Source: Aphodoplasma sp045541115 (GTDB lineage: Bacteria; Bacillota; Clostridia; UBA1381; UMGS1253). Taken from it: DNA of 64,000 bases. Shown here piece by piece: positions 43,972-52,957 of the stretch (position 1 is its first letter; each line of letters opens with the position of its first letter). Where the stretch lies: positions 62,001 to 126,000 of the forward strand of contig JAZQIM010000014.1 in assembly GCA_045541115.1 (NCBI GenBank), written 5' to 3'. Below the pieces are notes generated by a model. The model ran no database searches and was not told the DNA's origin. It saw nothing but the letters and a program-made list of their open reading frames with translations. The position numbers were made by a program, and so were the translations under genes.

Positions 43972-44757
43972 ATGAAACTTGTCATTAAGAAAAATTATGA
44001 TGAAATGAGCGCATGGGCAGCACAGCACATTGCTGATGCAATTAATAACCACAAAGAAGCTCGCCCATTTATACTTGGTCTTCCAACCGGTTCATCGCCT
44101 CTTGGTGTGTATAAAAAGCTCATCGAAATGAATAAGGCAGGCGCCATAAGTTTTAAAAACGTCGTAACTTTCAACATGGATGAATATGTAGGTCTTCCAA
44201 AAGAACATGACCAGAGTTATTGGTATTTTATGCACGATAACTTCTTCAATCACATTGACATCCCAAGCGAAAACATCAATATTTTAAACGGTATGGCTGA
44301 TGACCTCGAAGCTGAGTGTCAGCGTTATGAAGACAAAATCACTTCATATGGAGGCATAGACCTTTTCCTGGGTGGCAGCGGTGTAGATGGTCACATTGCT
44401 TTCAACGAGCCATTCACTTCTCTTACATCCCGCACAGGTATACGCGCACTTACTCAGGATACACTAATCGCAAATTCACGTTTCTTTGATAATGATCCGA
44501 ACAAAGTACCAAAGACTGCTCTTTCTGTTGGTGTTGGTACAGTATGTGACTCTAAAGAGGTTCTCCTCGTTATAAACGGACATAACAAAGCACGCGCACT
44601 TCGTCACTGTGTTGAAGGCGGCGTTGACCATGCTTGGACAATAAGCGCACTTCAGCTTCACAAATGTGGCGTTATCGCTTGTGATGAAGCTGCATGCGGC
44701 GAATTAAAAGTTGACACATACAAGTATTTTAAAGAAATTTACAAAGACGAGAAATAA
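43972..44757 (+). CDS. nagB: Glucosamine-6-phosphate deaminase
   Basis: This 261-residue enzyme converts glucosamine-6-phosphate to fructose-6-phosphate and ammonia. It has LGLPTGSSPLGVYKKLIEM, FNMDEYVGL, FLGGSGVDGHIAFNEPFTSL (catalytic Asp/His region) and TVCDSKEVLLVINGHNKARAL. It stands alone with its own promoter and terminator; nagA is not adjacent. GGAGAG precedes the ATG. Confidence 0.97.
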   Translation: MKLVIKKNYDEMSAWAAQHIADAINNHKEARPFILGLPTGSSPLGVYKKLIEMNKAGAISFKNVVTFNMDEYVGLPKEHDQSYWYFMHDNFFNHIDIPSENINILNGMADDLEAECQRYEDKITSYGGIDLFLGGSGVDGHIAFNEPFTSLTSRTGIRALTQDTLIANSRFFDNDPNKVPKTALSVGVGTVCDSKEVLLVINGHNKARALRHCVEGGVDHAWTISALQLHKCGVIACDEAACGELKVDTYKYFKEIYKDEK

Positions 44758-44776
44758 TTATTTAAACTATAACGCT

Positions 44777-44812
44777 AAAACCTCCCATGATTTATTTCAT
44801 GGGAGGTTTTTT
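44777..44812 (+). terminator. nagB terminator
   Basis: AAAACCTCCCATGA pairs with TCATGGGAGGTTTT around a short loop, followed by a T run. Confidence 0.93.
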
Positions 44813-44819
44813 GCAAGGA

Positions 44820-45353
44820 CTATTCATCACATTTTATATAATTTACCAACTCGGCAATCTGTGTGCGGTCAGAAAAATCACCATCTGCATCACACAACTC
44901 TATCAGTAGTTTTTCCATTTCCGTAGGCTCTTTTTTCGAGCCCATTATCTTCTTTAAAGTTTTCAAAGCCGCTCTATGTACTGCACTAAGCTCATTTATA
45001 ATCATTTTGCCTGTAAAATTAAAAATCTTTACACCTTCGGGCAATCCGTTTTTGAAATTCTTTTCAATAACAAGTTTATCATAATACTCACGGCAATCAA
45101 GCGGCGTTATGCCCGTAGTGTATATTGCTATTTTTTTATTTTTAAACCTGTCAATATTCTTCATGATAAGGCTTACACCATTTATGATTTCTGCATACAG
45201 CCCTCCTCCGTATATTATTGCATCATATTTTTCAAGTTCATCTATCGTAATCTCTTTTGCATCTGCTGTTTTACAATTAAGTTCTTCCCCTATCCATTCG
45301 GCATATGTTTTCGTTGAACCGTATTTCGTTTTGTAAACTACAATTGTATTCAT
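44820..45353 (-). CDS. Flavodoxin-domain protein
   Basis: This 177-residue protein has the FMN phosphate-binding loop VYKTKYGSTKTYAEWI, IIYGGGLYAEIINGV and IAIYTTGITPLDCREYY. It resembles protoporphyrinogen-oxidase-like (HemG-type) flavodoxins of clostridia in overall layout, but a heme role is not supported by context. It may carry electrons or act as a redox protein. Confidence 0.85.
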   Translation of the reverse strand: MNTIVVYKTKYGSTKTYAEWIGEELNCKTADAKEITIDELEKYDAIIYGGGLYAEIINGVSLIMKNIDRFKNKKIAIYTTGITPLDCREYYDKLVIEKNFKNGLPEGVKIFNFTGKMIINELSAVHRAALKTLKKIMGSKKEPTEMEKLLIELCDADGDFSDRTQIAELVNYIKCDE

Positions 45354-45527
45354 AAAAACAACCTCCCTTATGCTAGTATATTCAGTATATATGATTGTTA
45401 AGTATATTTAACCTATCATAAAGTCACAAATAAAAATCATTTTACTTACCTTATCACAAAAATCAGCGACAGTCAATTCCAAAGCAAAAACCCTCTTCGT
45501 AAGTCCTTTTAAAATCACTGTTTATTC

Positions 45528-45556
45528 TTGACACTGTACCTTGTTTATGATAATAT
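45528..45556 (+). promoter_or_regulatory. Promoter of the SDR-PHP-dehydrogenase operon
   Basis: TTGACA (45528-45533), 17 bases, TAATAT (45551-45556), followed by a leader of about 50 bases. Confidence 0.7.
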
Positions 45557-45611
45557 TAAAATGTATATTTATAGTAAAAAATCATTTACATATTACAAGG
45601 AGAGTATAGTC

Positions 45612-46484
45612 ATGAATTTAGCAGAAGCAAAGGAACATGCCAAAAAAAACATTGATAACAGACAAGAAGTCGGAGGCCGTTTAAACGGCAAAATTGCCAT
45701 CGTAACAGGCGGCGCTCAGGGTTTCGGTTTTGGTATCGCACAAGATATGTATCGCGAAGGAGCATGCGTTGTTCTTGCCGACATTAACGAAGAGCTTGCA
45801 AAAGAAGCGGCAAGCAGCCTCGGCTTACGAGCAGCAGGCATCAAAGTTGATGTAGGAAACGCTGAATCCGTAGAAAATCTTATGATTAAAACAGTCGAGC
45901 AGTTTGGCGGAATCGATATTTTTGTTGCAAACGCAGGCGTTTTAAAAGCAGGAAGCCTCGAAGACCTTACACCTGAACAGTTTGAGTTTGTTACAAAGGT
46001 TAACTATACAGGATTTTTCTACTGTGCAAAATATGCATCAGAAATTATGAAGGCACAGCATGAGGCTGCTCCTGACAGATGGTTCGATATTATACAGATC
46101 AACTCAAAATCAGGTCTTGTAGGTTCTAAAAATAACTTTGCTTATGCCGGCGGAAAATTTGGCGGCATAGGTCTTACACAGAGCTTTGCTCTTGAACTGG
46201 TAGATTATCAAATTAAAGTTAACGCTATTTGCCCCGGTAATTTCTATGACGGCCCGCTATGGTCTGACCCGGAAAAGGGATTGTTTGTACAATACCTTAA
46301 TGCAGGCAAAGTTCCGGGCGCAAAGACTATTGAAGATGTTAAAAATTTCTATTTATCAAAATCACCTATTCGCCGAGGCTGCACACCATCCGATGTTGCC
46401 AAGGCACTATTCTACTGTGTAGAGCAATGCTACGAAACCGGGCAGGCACTTCCTGTTACCGGCGGACAAACTATGTTAAAATAG
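45612..46484 (+). CDS. SDR oxidoreductase, sorbitol-6-phosphate dehydrogenase-like
   Basis: This 290-residue short-chain dehydrogenase has the NAD(P) motif TGGAQGFGFG, acidic DINEE suggesting NAD preference, catalytic Ser in QINSKSG and YAGGK, which gives Tyr and Lys. The C-terminal half (ICPGNFYDGPLWSDPEKGLF, YLNAGKVPGAKT) resembles sorbitol-6-phosphate 2-dehydrogenases. GGAGA precedes ATG 45612, and the longer frame to 45528 overlaps the promoter. First gene of a three-gene operon with a PHP protein and a zinc-type dehydrogenase. Confidence 0.9.
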   Translation: MNLAEAKEHAKKNIDNRQEVGGRLNGKIAIVTGGAQGFGFGIAQDMYREGACVVLADINEELAKEAASSLGLRAAGIKVDVGNAESVENLMIKTVEQFGGIDIFVANAGVLKAGSLEDLTPEQFEFVTKVNYTGFFYCAKYASEIMKAQHEAAPDRWFDIIQINSKSGLVGSKNNFAYAGGKFGGIGLTQSFALELVDYQIKVNAICPGNFYDGPLWSDPEKGLFVQYLNAGKVPGAKTIEDVKNFYLSKSPIRRGCTPSDVAKALFYCVEQCYETGQALPVTGGQTMLK

Positions 46485-46500
46485 GAGATCAAGAAATTAT

Positions 46501-47679
46501 ATGAGCATGTATGTAGAATTACAAGAAACAATTAAACTTTTAAATGTCCCGGATAAAGCTAAAAGACTTGAAAATCTCGAGAAAATTTTAAAAGATGAAA
46601 AAACAAAACCTGAAGTAAAACCACAGTATGCCAATAACCATATTCACACCTGCTATTCTTTCTCCCCATACTCACCTACTGCCGCAATCTATATGGCACG
46701 GGCAGAGGGACTGCAGACAGCAGGCATTATGGATCATGACAGCATTAGCGGCGCAGAGGAATTCAGAGCTGCCGGTAAAATTGCCGGTATCGGAACAACT
46801 TGCGGAATGGAGTGTCGCGTTGATTATTCCGAAACAAGACTTGCAGGAAAAAAGCTTAATAATCCTGACCAGTCAGGCGTTGCTTACATGGCAATACACA
46901 GCGTTCCAAAAACGGGTTTTGAGCATCTTCAAAAGGCATTTAAGCCTCTTGTTGAAAAAAGAAATATTCGCAATAGAATGATGGTTGAAAACATCAACGC
47001 TCTGATGGCTGTGCATGGAATCGAGCTTGATTTCGATAATGATGTTGTTCCGATTTCGTGTTATGAATCTGGCGGTTCAATTACAGAAAGACATCTGCTT
47101 TATGCACTCAGTCTTAAAATTTTAGATATTTTCGGCATTGATGGTTGTGTTGACTTTTTGAAAAACAAGCTTGCAATTCCGCTAAGCGAAAAGCAAACTA
47201 ATATGCTTAAAGACCCCAGCAATCCGCACCTTACATACGATCTTTTGGGCGTTTTAAAAGCTCAGCTTGTTGAAAAAATATATATTCCTGCAACAGATGA
47301 ATGTATGACTCTTCGCGAGGTAGTCAAACTTGCCAAAGACGTTGGTGCAATTTTGTGCTATCCATACCTTGGAGATGTCACAGATTCTGTAACAGGAGAT
47401 AAAAAAGCTGCAAAGTTTGAAGATGACTATCTCGACGAGCTTTTTGAGGTACTTTGCGATGAAGGTGTAAAAGGCATAACGTATATGCCCGCACGCAATA
47501 CTGACGCACAGATAGAGCGTTTGCAAAAACTTTGCAGAAAATATGGTATGACAGAAATTTCCGGTGAAGACGTTAATTCTTCGCGCCAAAGTATGATTTG
47601 TAAACAACTCGAACTTCCCCAATTCTCGCATCTTGTTGATATGGCATGGAAGCTCGTTGAAAGAGAAAATAAATTTTAA
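46501..47679 (+). CDS. PHP-domain phosphoesterase-like protein
   Basis: This 392-residue protein has PHP metal-site motifs: NHIHTCYSFSPYSP, IMDHDS and GMECRVDYSE. The last expected ligand region reads ISGEDVNSSRQ, where the usual Asp-x-His has Asn in place of His, so the metal site may be atypical. PHP proteins hydrolyse phosphoesters; here the partners are two sugar-phosphate-type dehydrogenases, suggesting a phosphosugar substrate. GGAGA precedes ATG 46501, 16 bases after the SDR stop. Confidence 0.88.
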   Translation: MSMYVELQETIKLLNVPDKAKRLENLEKILKDEKTKPEVKPQYANNHIHTCYSFSPYSPTAAIYMARAEGLQTAGIMDHDSISGAEEFRAAGKIAGIGTTCGMECRVDYSETRLAGKKLNNPDQSGVAYMAIHSVPKTGFEHLQKAFKPLVEKRNIRNRMMVENINALMAVHGIELDFDNDVVPISCYESGGSITERHLLYALSLKILDIFGIDGCVDFLKNKLAIPLSEKQTNMLKDPSNPHLTYDLLGVLKAQLVEKIYIPATDECMTLREVVKLAKDVGAILCYPYLGDVTDSVTGDKKAAKFEDDYLDELFEVLCDEGVKGITYMPARNTDAQIERLQKLCRKYGMTEISGEDVNSSRQSMICKQLELPQFSHLVDMAWKLVERENKF

Positions 47680-47706
47680 AAATACAAACAGAAAGGAAAA
47701 TTTATA

Positions 47707-48969
47707 ATGAATACAAAAGCAGTTCGCATTCACGGTAAAATGGACTTAAGACTTGATGATATTACACTTTCTGACGTCGGTCCTGATGATGTGCGTGTCA
47801 AAATAATTTCTGACTCATTATGTATGAGTACATATAAGGCGGCAGTCGAGGGCGAAGACCATAAAAGAGTTCCAGACAATGTTTCCGAAAACCCTGTAAT
47901 CGTTGGTCATGAATTTTGTGGTGAAATCGTTGAAGTTGGAGAAAACTGGAAGCACAAATATAGTGTGGGCGACAAGTTTTCTATTCAGCCAGCACATTTT
48001 TACAAAGGCTCATTGCTCGCACCGGGATATTCCTATCCCGAATGTGGCGGTAACGCTCAATATGCCAATGTACCAATCGAAACGCTCTTGTGCGATTGTC
48101 TTTTAAAATATGATTCCGACACATACTTCTACGGCTCACTTGCAGAGCCTATGAGCTGCATTATCGGAACATTTAAAGCAATGTATCATACAAAAGCCGG
48201 CAGCTATGTTCATGAGATGGGTATTGTTGATGGCGGTAAGATGGCTCTTCTAGCATCTGTTGGTCCTATGGGATTAGGCGCAATTGACATTGCACTTCAC
48301 GGAGAAAGAAAACCGTCTTTGCTTGTTGTTACTGATATTGACCAGGCTCGTCTTGACCGCGCTGCAAGCATATTCACTGTCGAACACGCAAAAGAGCTTG
48401 GTATCGAGCTTCACTATGTAAACACAGGCAAGCTCGAAAACCCGGTTGCAGCTCTTCGTGAGCTTACAGGCGGAGATGGCTTTAACGATGTTATATGTTT
48501 TGCTCCGGTAAGACCTGTTGTTGAACAGGCAGATGCAATTTTGGCATACGACGGCTGTCTTAACTTCTTTGCCGGTCCTACTGACAGTAACTTTAAAGCA
48601 GAATTCAATTTCTTTAACGTTCATTATAATGCAACACACGTTGTCGGCACATGTGCAGGCAATACAGACGATATGCGTGAAGCACTTAAATTAGCTAACG
48701 AAGGCGTTATCAATCCTTCAGCTATGGTTACACATATCGGCGGATTAAATGCAGTTGTTGATACTACACTAAATCTTCCAAAAATCCCCGGTGGCAAAAA
48801 GCTCATTTACAACCATATAGACCTTCCCCTCACAGCTCTTGATGAACTCGAAGAAAAAGGTAAGGACGATCCGTTATTTAAAGAGCTTGCAAGACTTGTC
48901 AAGGCTAACAATGGACTTTGGAATCCCGAAGCAGAAAAATATTTGCTTACAAATGCAAAAAAATTATAA
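47707..48969 (+). CDS. Zinc-type dehydrogenase, L-sorbose-1-phosphate reductase-like
   Basis: This 420-residue medium-chain dehydrogenase has a GroES-like N-terminal part with VGHEFCGEIVEVGENW and an NAD(P)-binding part with ASVGPMGLGAIDIALHG. The overall sequence (SLCMSTYKAAVEG, ECGGNAQYANVP, YFYGSLAEPMSCIIG) resembles L-sorbose 1-phosphate reductase. The four-Cys structural zinc lobe of alcohol dehydrogenases is missing. Substrate is inferred from similarity and the SDR partner. AAGGA precedes the ATG. Last gene of the operon. Confidence 0.86.
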   Translation: MNTKAVRIHGKMDLRLDDITLSDVGPDDVRVKIISDSLCMSTYKAAVEGEDHKRVPDNVSENPVIVGHEFCGEIVEVGENWKHKYSVGDKFSIQPAHFYKGSLLAPGYSYPECGGNAQYANVPIETLLCDCLLKYDSDTYFYGSLAEPMSCIIGTFKAMYHTKAGSYVHEMGIVDGGKMALLASVGPMGLGAIDIALHGERKPSLLVVTDIDQARLDRAASIFTVEHAKELGIELHYVNTGKLENPVAALRELTGGDGFNDVICFAPVRPVVEQADAILAYDGCLNFFAGPTDSNFKAEFNFFNVHYNATHVVGTCAGNTDDMREALKLANEGVINPSAMVTHIGGLNAVVDTTLNLPKIPGGKKLIYNHIDLPLTALDELEEKGKDDPLFKELARLVKANNGLWNPEAEKYLLTNAKKL

Positions 48970-48974
48970 TTCAA

Positions 48975-49004
48975 AAAAAGGATGTTAAAAAGAACATCCT
49001 TTTT
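48975..49004 (+). terminator. Terminator of the SDR-PHP-dehydrogenase operon
   Basis: AAAAAGGATGTT pairs with AACATCCTTTTT around a 6-base loop, followed by T-rich DNA. Confidence 0.92.
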
Positions 49005-49023
49005 TATTTAATATCGCATGTTT

Positions 49024-49404
49024 CTATAATATATTATTCAGGTGGAAATGTTCGTTTTGAGATACTGCTTTAATCGTTGTTTTAATGCGCGCACACGCAA
49101 GAAGTGCTTCCATGCTGTCGTTTGACATAATGCTTACTTCAAGCTCTTTTAAACTCTTATCAATTTCGTCGCTGTATGCATGGTCTATAATTGCAGTTAT
49201 AGCATTTTTCTTTTTCATCCAGTAATTTTTAAGATTCATATACTCATCATACGCCACATTAAATTCTTCATTAAATGCGACATCGCAAATTCTATCGCAA
49301 GAATCATCAATACCATTAGCAACACCTTCTAAAAACGTTTCTCCTATTATTAAACCGGTAATCATCACTACAAGAATCACAACTGAAACTATAACTGCTC
49401 TCAT
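49024..49404 (-). CDS. DUF4363 family protein
   Basis: This 126-residue protein has one N-terminal membrane helix (AVIVSVVILVVMITGLIIG) and an extracellular helical domain. The pattern WMKKKNAITAIIDHAYSDEID followed by LKELEVSIMSND is that of DUF4363, a protein regularly paired with DUF421 in clostridia. The gene overlaps the upstream DUF421 gene by 4 bases. Function unknown. Confidence 0.82.
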   Translation of the reverse strand: MRAVIVSVVILVVMITGLIIGETFLEGVANGIDDSCDRICDVAFNEEFNVAYDEYMNLKNYWMKKKNAITAIIDHAYSDEIDKSLKELEVSIMSNDSMEALLACARIKTTIKAVSQNEHFHLNNIL

Positions 49405-50081
49405 CTTTTTTTCTCCTTAATCTGCACAAACAAATTACCGCTCGTATCCGTCGTTGCGATAAATACATCGCTTGCATTTTTTATGCCGTTTTTTTGAAGC
49501 TGCTTATTAAGCCAATCTATGTTTTTTCCGCTTTTTTGTAGCTCATCGCTATCAACTTGTCCATCTAAAATAATTGTTCGTGGTATTAGTTCATCTTGCA
49601 CTTCAATTTTTAAATCACTGACTGTTATCGGCCTTGCTGATGTCTTCGGTATAACGCTTATTTGGCCATTTGTTTCGAGCACGGCATATTCGAGCTGCGA
49701 AATGTCTGCATATCCGCTTATGCGCAGCTCCTCCATCAAATCCTCTATCGTAAACCTTTGTTTTCGCATTTCATCTTCGTCTATTTTCCCGTGACAAATA
49801 ATCACGCTCGGCTTGCCCGATAACATTCGCCTGACTCTTCTGCTTTTAAGGCTCACAAACGATACGATAAGTTCTCCCACTAAAAGCGTAAGTATTGGCA
49901 CAATGCCGCTGATTATCGGTACGCCCGTATTTTGCATCGGTATTGATGCGACATCAGAAATCATTATTGCAATTACAAATTCCGATGGCTGAAGCTCGCC
50001 GATCTGCCTTTTTCCCATAAGCCGTGTTGCTAAAATAACGACAAAATAAAGTATAATCGTCCTTACAAGAATTATAAGCAT
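49401..50081 (-). CDS. DUF421 (YetF-like) membrane protein
   Basis: This 226-residue protein has three N-terminal membrane helices (MLIILVRTIILYFVVILATRLMGKRQIGELQPSEFVIAI is diagnostic) followed by two small cytosolic YetF-type domains (FTIEDLMEELRISGYADI, AVLETNGQISV). Homologues are membrane proteins of stress or spore-associated expression without a settled activity. ATG at 50081 has AGGACGG upstream. It is paired with DUF4363. Confidence 0.9.
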   Translation of the reverse strand: MLIILVRTIILYFVVILATRLMGKRQIGELQPSEFVIAIMISDVASIPMQNTGVPIISGIVPILTLLVGELIVSFVSLKSRRVRRMLSGKPSVIICHGKIDEDEMRKQRFTIEDLMEELRISGYADISQLEYAVLETNGQISVIPKTSARPITVSDLKIEVQDELIPRTIILDGQVDSDELQKSGKNIDWLNKQLQKNGIKNASDVFIATTDTSGNLFVQIKEKKR

Positions 50082-50099
50082 AATACACCGTCCTGAAAT

Positions 50100-50153
50100 A
50101 AAAAAATGATACATATATTGTTAGCTGTAACGCCAAAATATATGTATCATTTT
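50100..50153 (-). terminator. Terminator of the Ca2+-ATPase gene
   Basis: AAAATGATACATATAT pairs with ATATATGTATCATTTT around a 19-base loop. An A-rich left flank gives a T run on the minus strand. Confidence 0.85.
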
Positions 50154-50167
50154 CCTTTCAATACATT

Positions 50168-52723
50168 TTATCTTTCGAATAGAAATCTTTTTTTCATGCT
50201 TCGTTTTTTTGCACTGCGATATGAAAGATACTTCTCAGTTTCAACTATGACTAATGGCAAAAGTGCTAACACCATGACGACAAACCATTGATTATAGCTT
50301 AGCGGCGTCACCTTAAAGAGTTTTGAAATCGGTGCGATACATACGACGCCCATTTGAAGAGCGCAACATATTATAAATGCAACATTCATGACCTTGTTTG
50401 AAAAAGCACCCACTTTAAACAGCGAGCCTTCAGAGCGCGTATTAAATGCGTGAACAAGCTGTGATAAGCACAGCACGCAAAATGCCATTGTCTGCGCCAC
50501 AATCATATCATTCCATATATACCTTCCAAAGCTAAATCCTATAAGTGCAAGCACGCCAATCATTATTCCTTCAAGCACAATCGAAGTGCCTAACCCGTCA
50601 GCAAAAATGCTTTTTCTTCTGCTTATCGGCTTTTTATCCATAATGTCTTCATCAGCCTTTTCAAAACCAAGCGCAATTGCAGGAAGAGAATCCGTCACAA
50701 GATTTACCCATAACAGATGAATTGGTGCAAGCGGTGCATTCCAGCCGATGAGTATTGCAAAAAATATTGTTACAATTTCTCCTATATTACTCGACAAAAG
50801 AAAATGCAGTGCTTTTTTTATGTTCGAAAAAATTACTCTTCCTTCTTTGACTGACGATACAATTGTAGAAAAATTATCATCACACAAAACCATGTCAGCC
50901 GCTTCTGTACAAACTTGCGTTCCGCTTTGTCCCATCGCACAACCTATATCGGCAATTTTTAATGCAGGCGCATCATTTACGCCGTCACCTGTCATAGCGA
51001 CAACCTCGCCACGTCTTTCAAATGCATTTACAATACGAACCTTATGTTCCGGTGTCACACGTGCAAATACGCTGTACTCATTTATAATCATCGTAAGTTC
51101 ATCGTCGCTTATCTCATTAAGCTGAGCACCTGTCATAGCTTTATCATTATTTCTATATATTCCTATCTGCGATGCTATTGCCTTAGCTGTTTCAATATGG
51201 TCACCCGTTATCATTACAGGTTTTATACCCGCCCTTATGCAGCTTGCGACAGCCGTCGCTGCTTCAGGGCGCGGAGGGTCAATCATCGAGATAAGCCCTA
51301 CAAAATTCAGTTTACCTTTTGTATTTTCGCTTATATCTTTAATATCCTTATATGCAACAGCTATAACTCTTAATGCCTTATGTGCCATTTTCAAATTTTC
51401 TTTTTCAATATTTTCTCTCTGAGAATATGATAAATCACACATATCAAGCAAAACATCCGGCGCACCCTTTACTATGACTCTGTAACCTGTATCTGTTTTA
51501 TGTGTCGTGCTCATATATTTATTTTTTGAATCAAACGGTATTTCACGCACACGAAGATACTTCTTTTTTAACAAATCAATGTCGCATCCATCAAGTCTTG
51601 CAGCTTGGATTATTGCTTTTTCTGTCGCATCTGAATCATTGTTACACAAAGAGCCCAAATCAAGCGCAAGACTTCTTGTGCCATATACATTTACAACACT
51701 CATTTTGTTTTGTGTAAGCGTGCCCGTTTTATCAGAACAAATCACGCTTGCGCTTCCAAGCGTCTCAACTGCACTCATTCGTCGTATGATTGCATTTTGA
51801 CGGGCCATCCGTCCTACACCAAGAGAAAGTATTATCGTCACAATTGCGGGCAGACCTTCAGGTATCGCTGCAACTGCAAGGCTTATTGATGTCATCAGCA
51901 TTTCAAATATGTTTATGCGCCGTATTATTCCCATTATAAATATAACAAAACATATTATAAGCGCAACTGTGCCAAGCGTTTTGCCTGTTCGTGCAAGCTT
52001 TTCCTGAAGAGGCGTTGGTGGCGGTGCTGTGTCGATTATCATTTTCGCAATCTTACCGACCTGCGTATTCATGCCCGTTTCTACAACGACTGCCAGGGCG
52101 TTTCCACTCGTTACGATACACGATGAAAAAACCATATTTTTTGCATCAGCAATATTTATTTCACCGCTACATGTATATAGCGCATCTTTTTCAACGGGTA
52201 TCGATTCGCCCGTAAGCGATGCTTCGTCACAGTGTAAATCGTTTGACTCAATCAGGCGCGCATCAGCCGGCACTAAATCACCCGATTTTAAAAATATAAC
52301 ATCGCCAACTACAAGCTCTGATGCATTGATTTTTTTCTTTTCACCATCGCGCAACACATAAACAGATGGCGCACCAAGTCTCTTCAGAGCTTCGAGCGCT
52401 TTTTGTGCACGGCTCTCCTGAAATACACCAATCGATGCATTTATAATTACGATCGCAAGTATTATTATCGGATCGAAATAATCTGCATCGCCATTTATAA
52501 TTGACATAAAAAACGATACTGCTGCACAGATAAGCAGGATAATTACCATATAGTCTTTAAACTGTAGCAAAAACCTTTTTAAAAGACTCTCGCTCTTTTT
52601 TTGTTCAAGCTCATTTGACCCATGTACTTCCAATCTTTTTGTCGCTTCCGTCTGTGTAAGTCCATGTTCTTTATCGCTGTTAAGTCGACTGACTATCTGC
52701 TGAGCACTTCCGTTATACCACAC
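50168..52723 (-). CDS. P-type Ca2+-transporting ATPase
   Basis: This 851-residue ion pump is of the P2A/PMCA-like type. It has the N-terminal cation ATPase domain, VPADARLIESNDLHCDEASLTGES, helix 4 AAIPEGLPAIVTI (PEGL calcium site), the phosphorylation site CSDKTGTLTQNK, KGAPD, MTGDGVNDAPALK and helix 6 NLVTDSLPAIALG (N..D calcium ligands). About ten membrane helices. It exports Ca2+ from the cytosol. The start appears to be GTG at 52723 with GGGGAG 8 bases upstream. Confidence 0.94.
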   Translation of the reverse strand: MWYNGSAQQIVSRLNSDKEHGLTQTEATKRLEVHGSNELEQKKSESLLKRFLLQFKDYMVIILLICAAVSFFMSIINGDADYFDPIIILAIVIINASIGVFQESRAQKALEALKRLGAPSVYVLRDGEKKKINASELVVGDVIFLKSGDLVPADARLIESNDLHCDEASLTGESIPVEKDALYTCSGEINIADAKNMVFSSCIVTSGNALAVVVETGMNTQVGKIAKMIIDTAPPPTPLQEKLARTGKTLGTVALIICFVIFIMGIIRRINIFEMLMTSISLAVAAIPEGLPAIVTIILSLGVGRMARQNAIIRRMSAVETLGSASVICSDKTGTLTQNKMSVVNVYGTRSLALDLGSLCNNDSDATEKAIIQAARLDGCDIDLLKKKYLRVREIPFDSKNKYMSTTHKTDTGYRVIVKGAPDVLLDMCDLSYSQRENIEKENLKMAHKALRVIAVAYKDIKDISENTKGKLNFVGLISMIDPPRPEAATAVASCIRAGIKPVMITGDHIETAKAIASQIGIYRNNDKAMTGAQLNEISDDELTMIINEYSVFARVTPEHKVRIVNAFERRGEVVAMTGDGVNDAPALKIADIGCAMGQSGTQVCTEAADMVLCDDNFSTIVSSVKEGRVIFSNIKKALHFLLSSNIGEIVTIFFAILIGWNAPLAPIHLLWVNLVTDSLPAIALGFEKADEDIMDKKPISRRKSIFADGLGTSIVLEGIMIGVLALIGFSFGRYIWNDMIVAQTMAFCVLCLSQLVHAFNTRSEGSLFKVGAFSNKVMNVAFIICCALQMGVVCIAPISKLFKVTPLSYNQWFVVMVLALLPLVIVETEKYLSYRSAKKRSMKKRFLFER

Positions 52724-52898
52724 CTATGCCACTCCCCTTTGCTTTTGTTTTTTATACTTGTCCCTATATTTTATGTATATTCTGATATTTTTTTAATATG
52801 ACAGTTTAATATTCTTTATAATATTTTTCGTATGACATTTTTCTTTATAAAACAACATGGCGCTTTCTAAAATTTTTGCATAATTAAATAGCTTTTTA

Positions 52899-52927
52899 TT
52901 GCATTGTTTACCACTTTTTGCTACAAT
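52899..52927 (+). promoter_or_regulatory. Candidate promoter of the RlmD-type gene
   Basis: TTGCAT (52899-52904), 17 bases, TACAAT (52922-52927), about 30 bases upstream of the start codon. The rest of the 234-base gap to the ATPase gene shows only AT-rich DNA. Confidence 0.5.
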
Positions 52928-52957
52928 ATTTGTATAAATAAACTTTTGGAGGAACAT

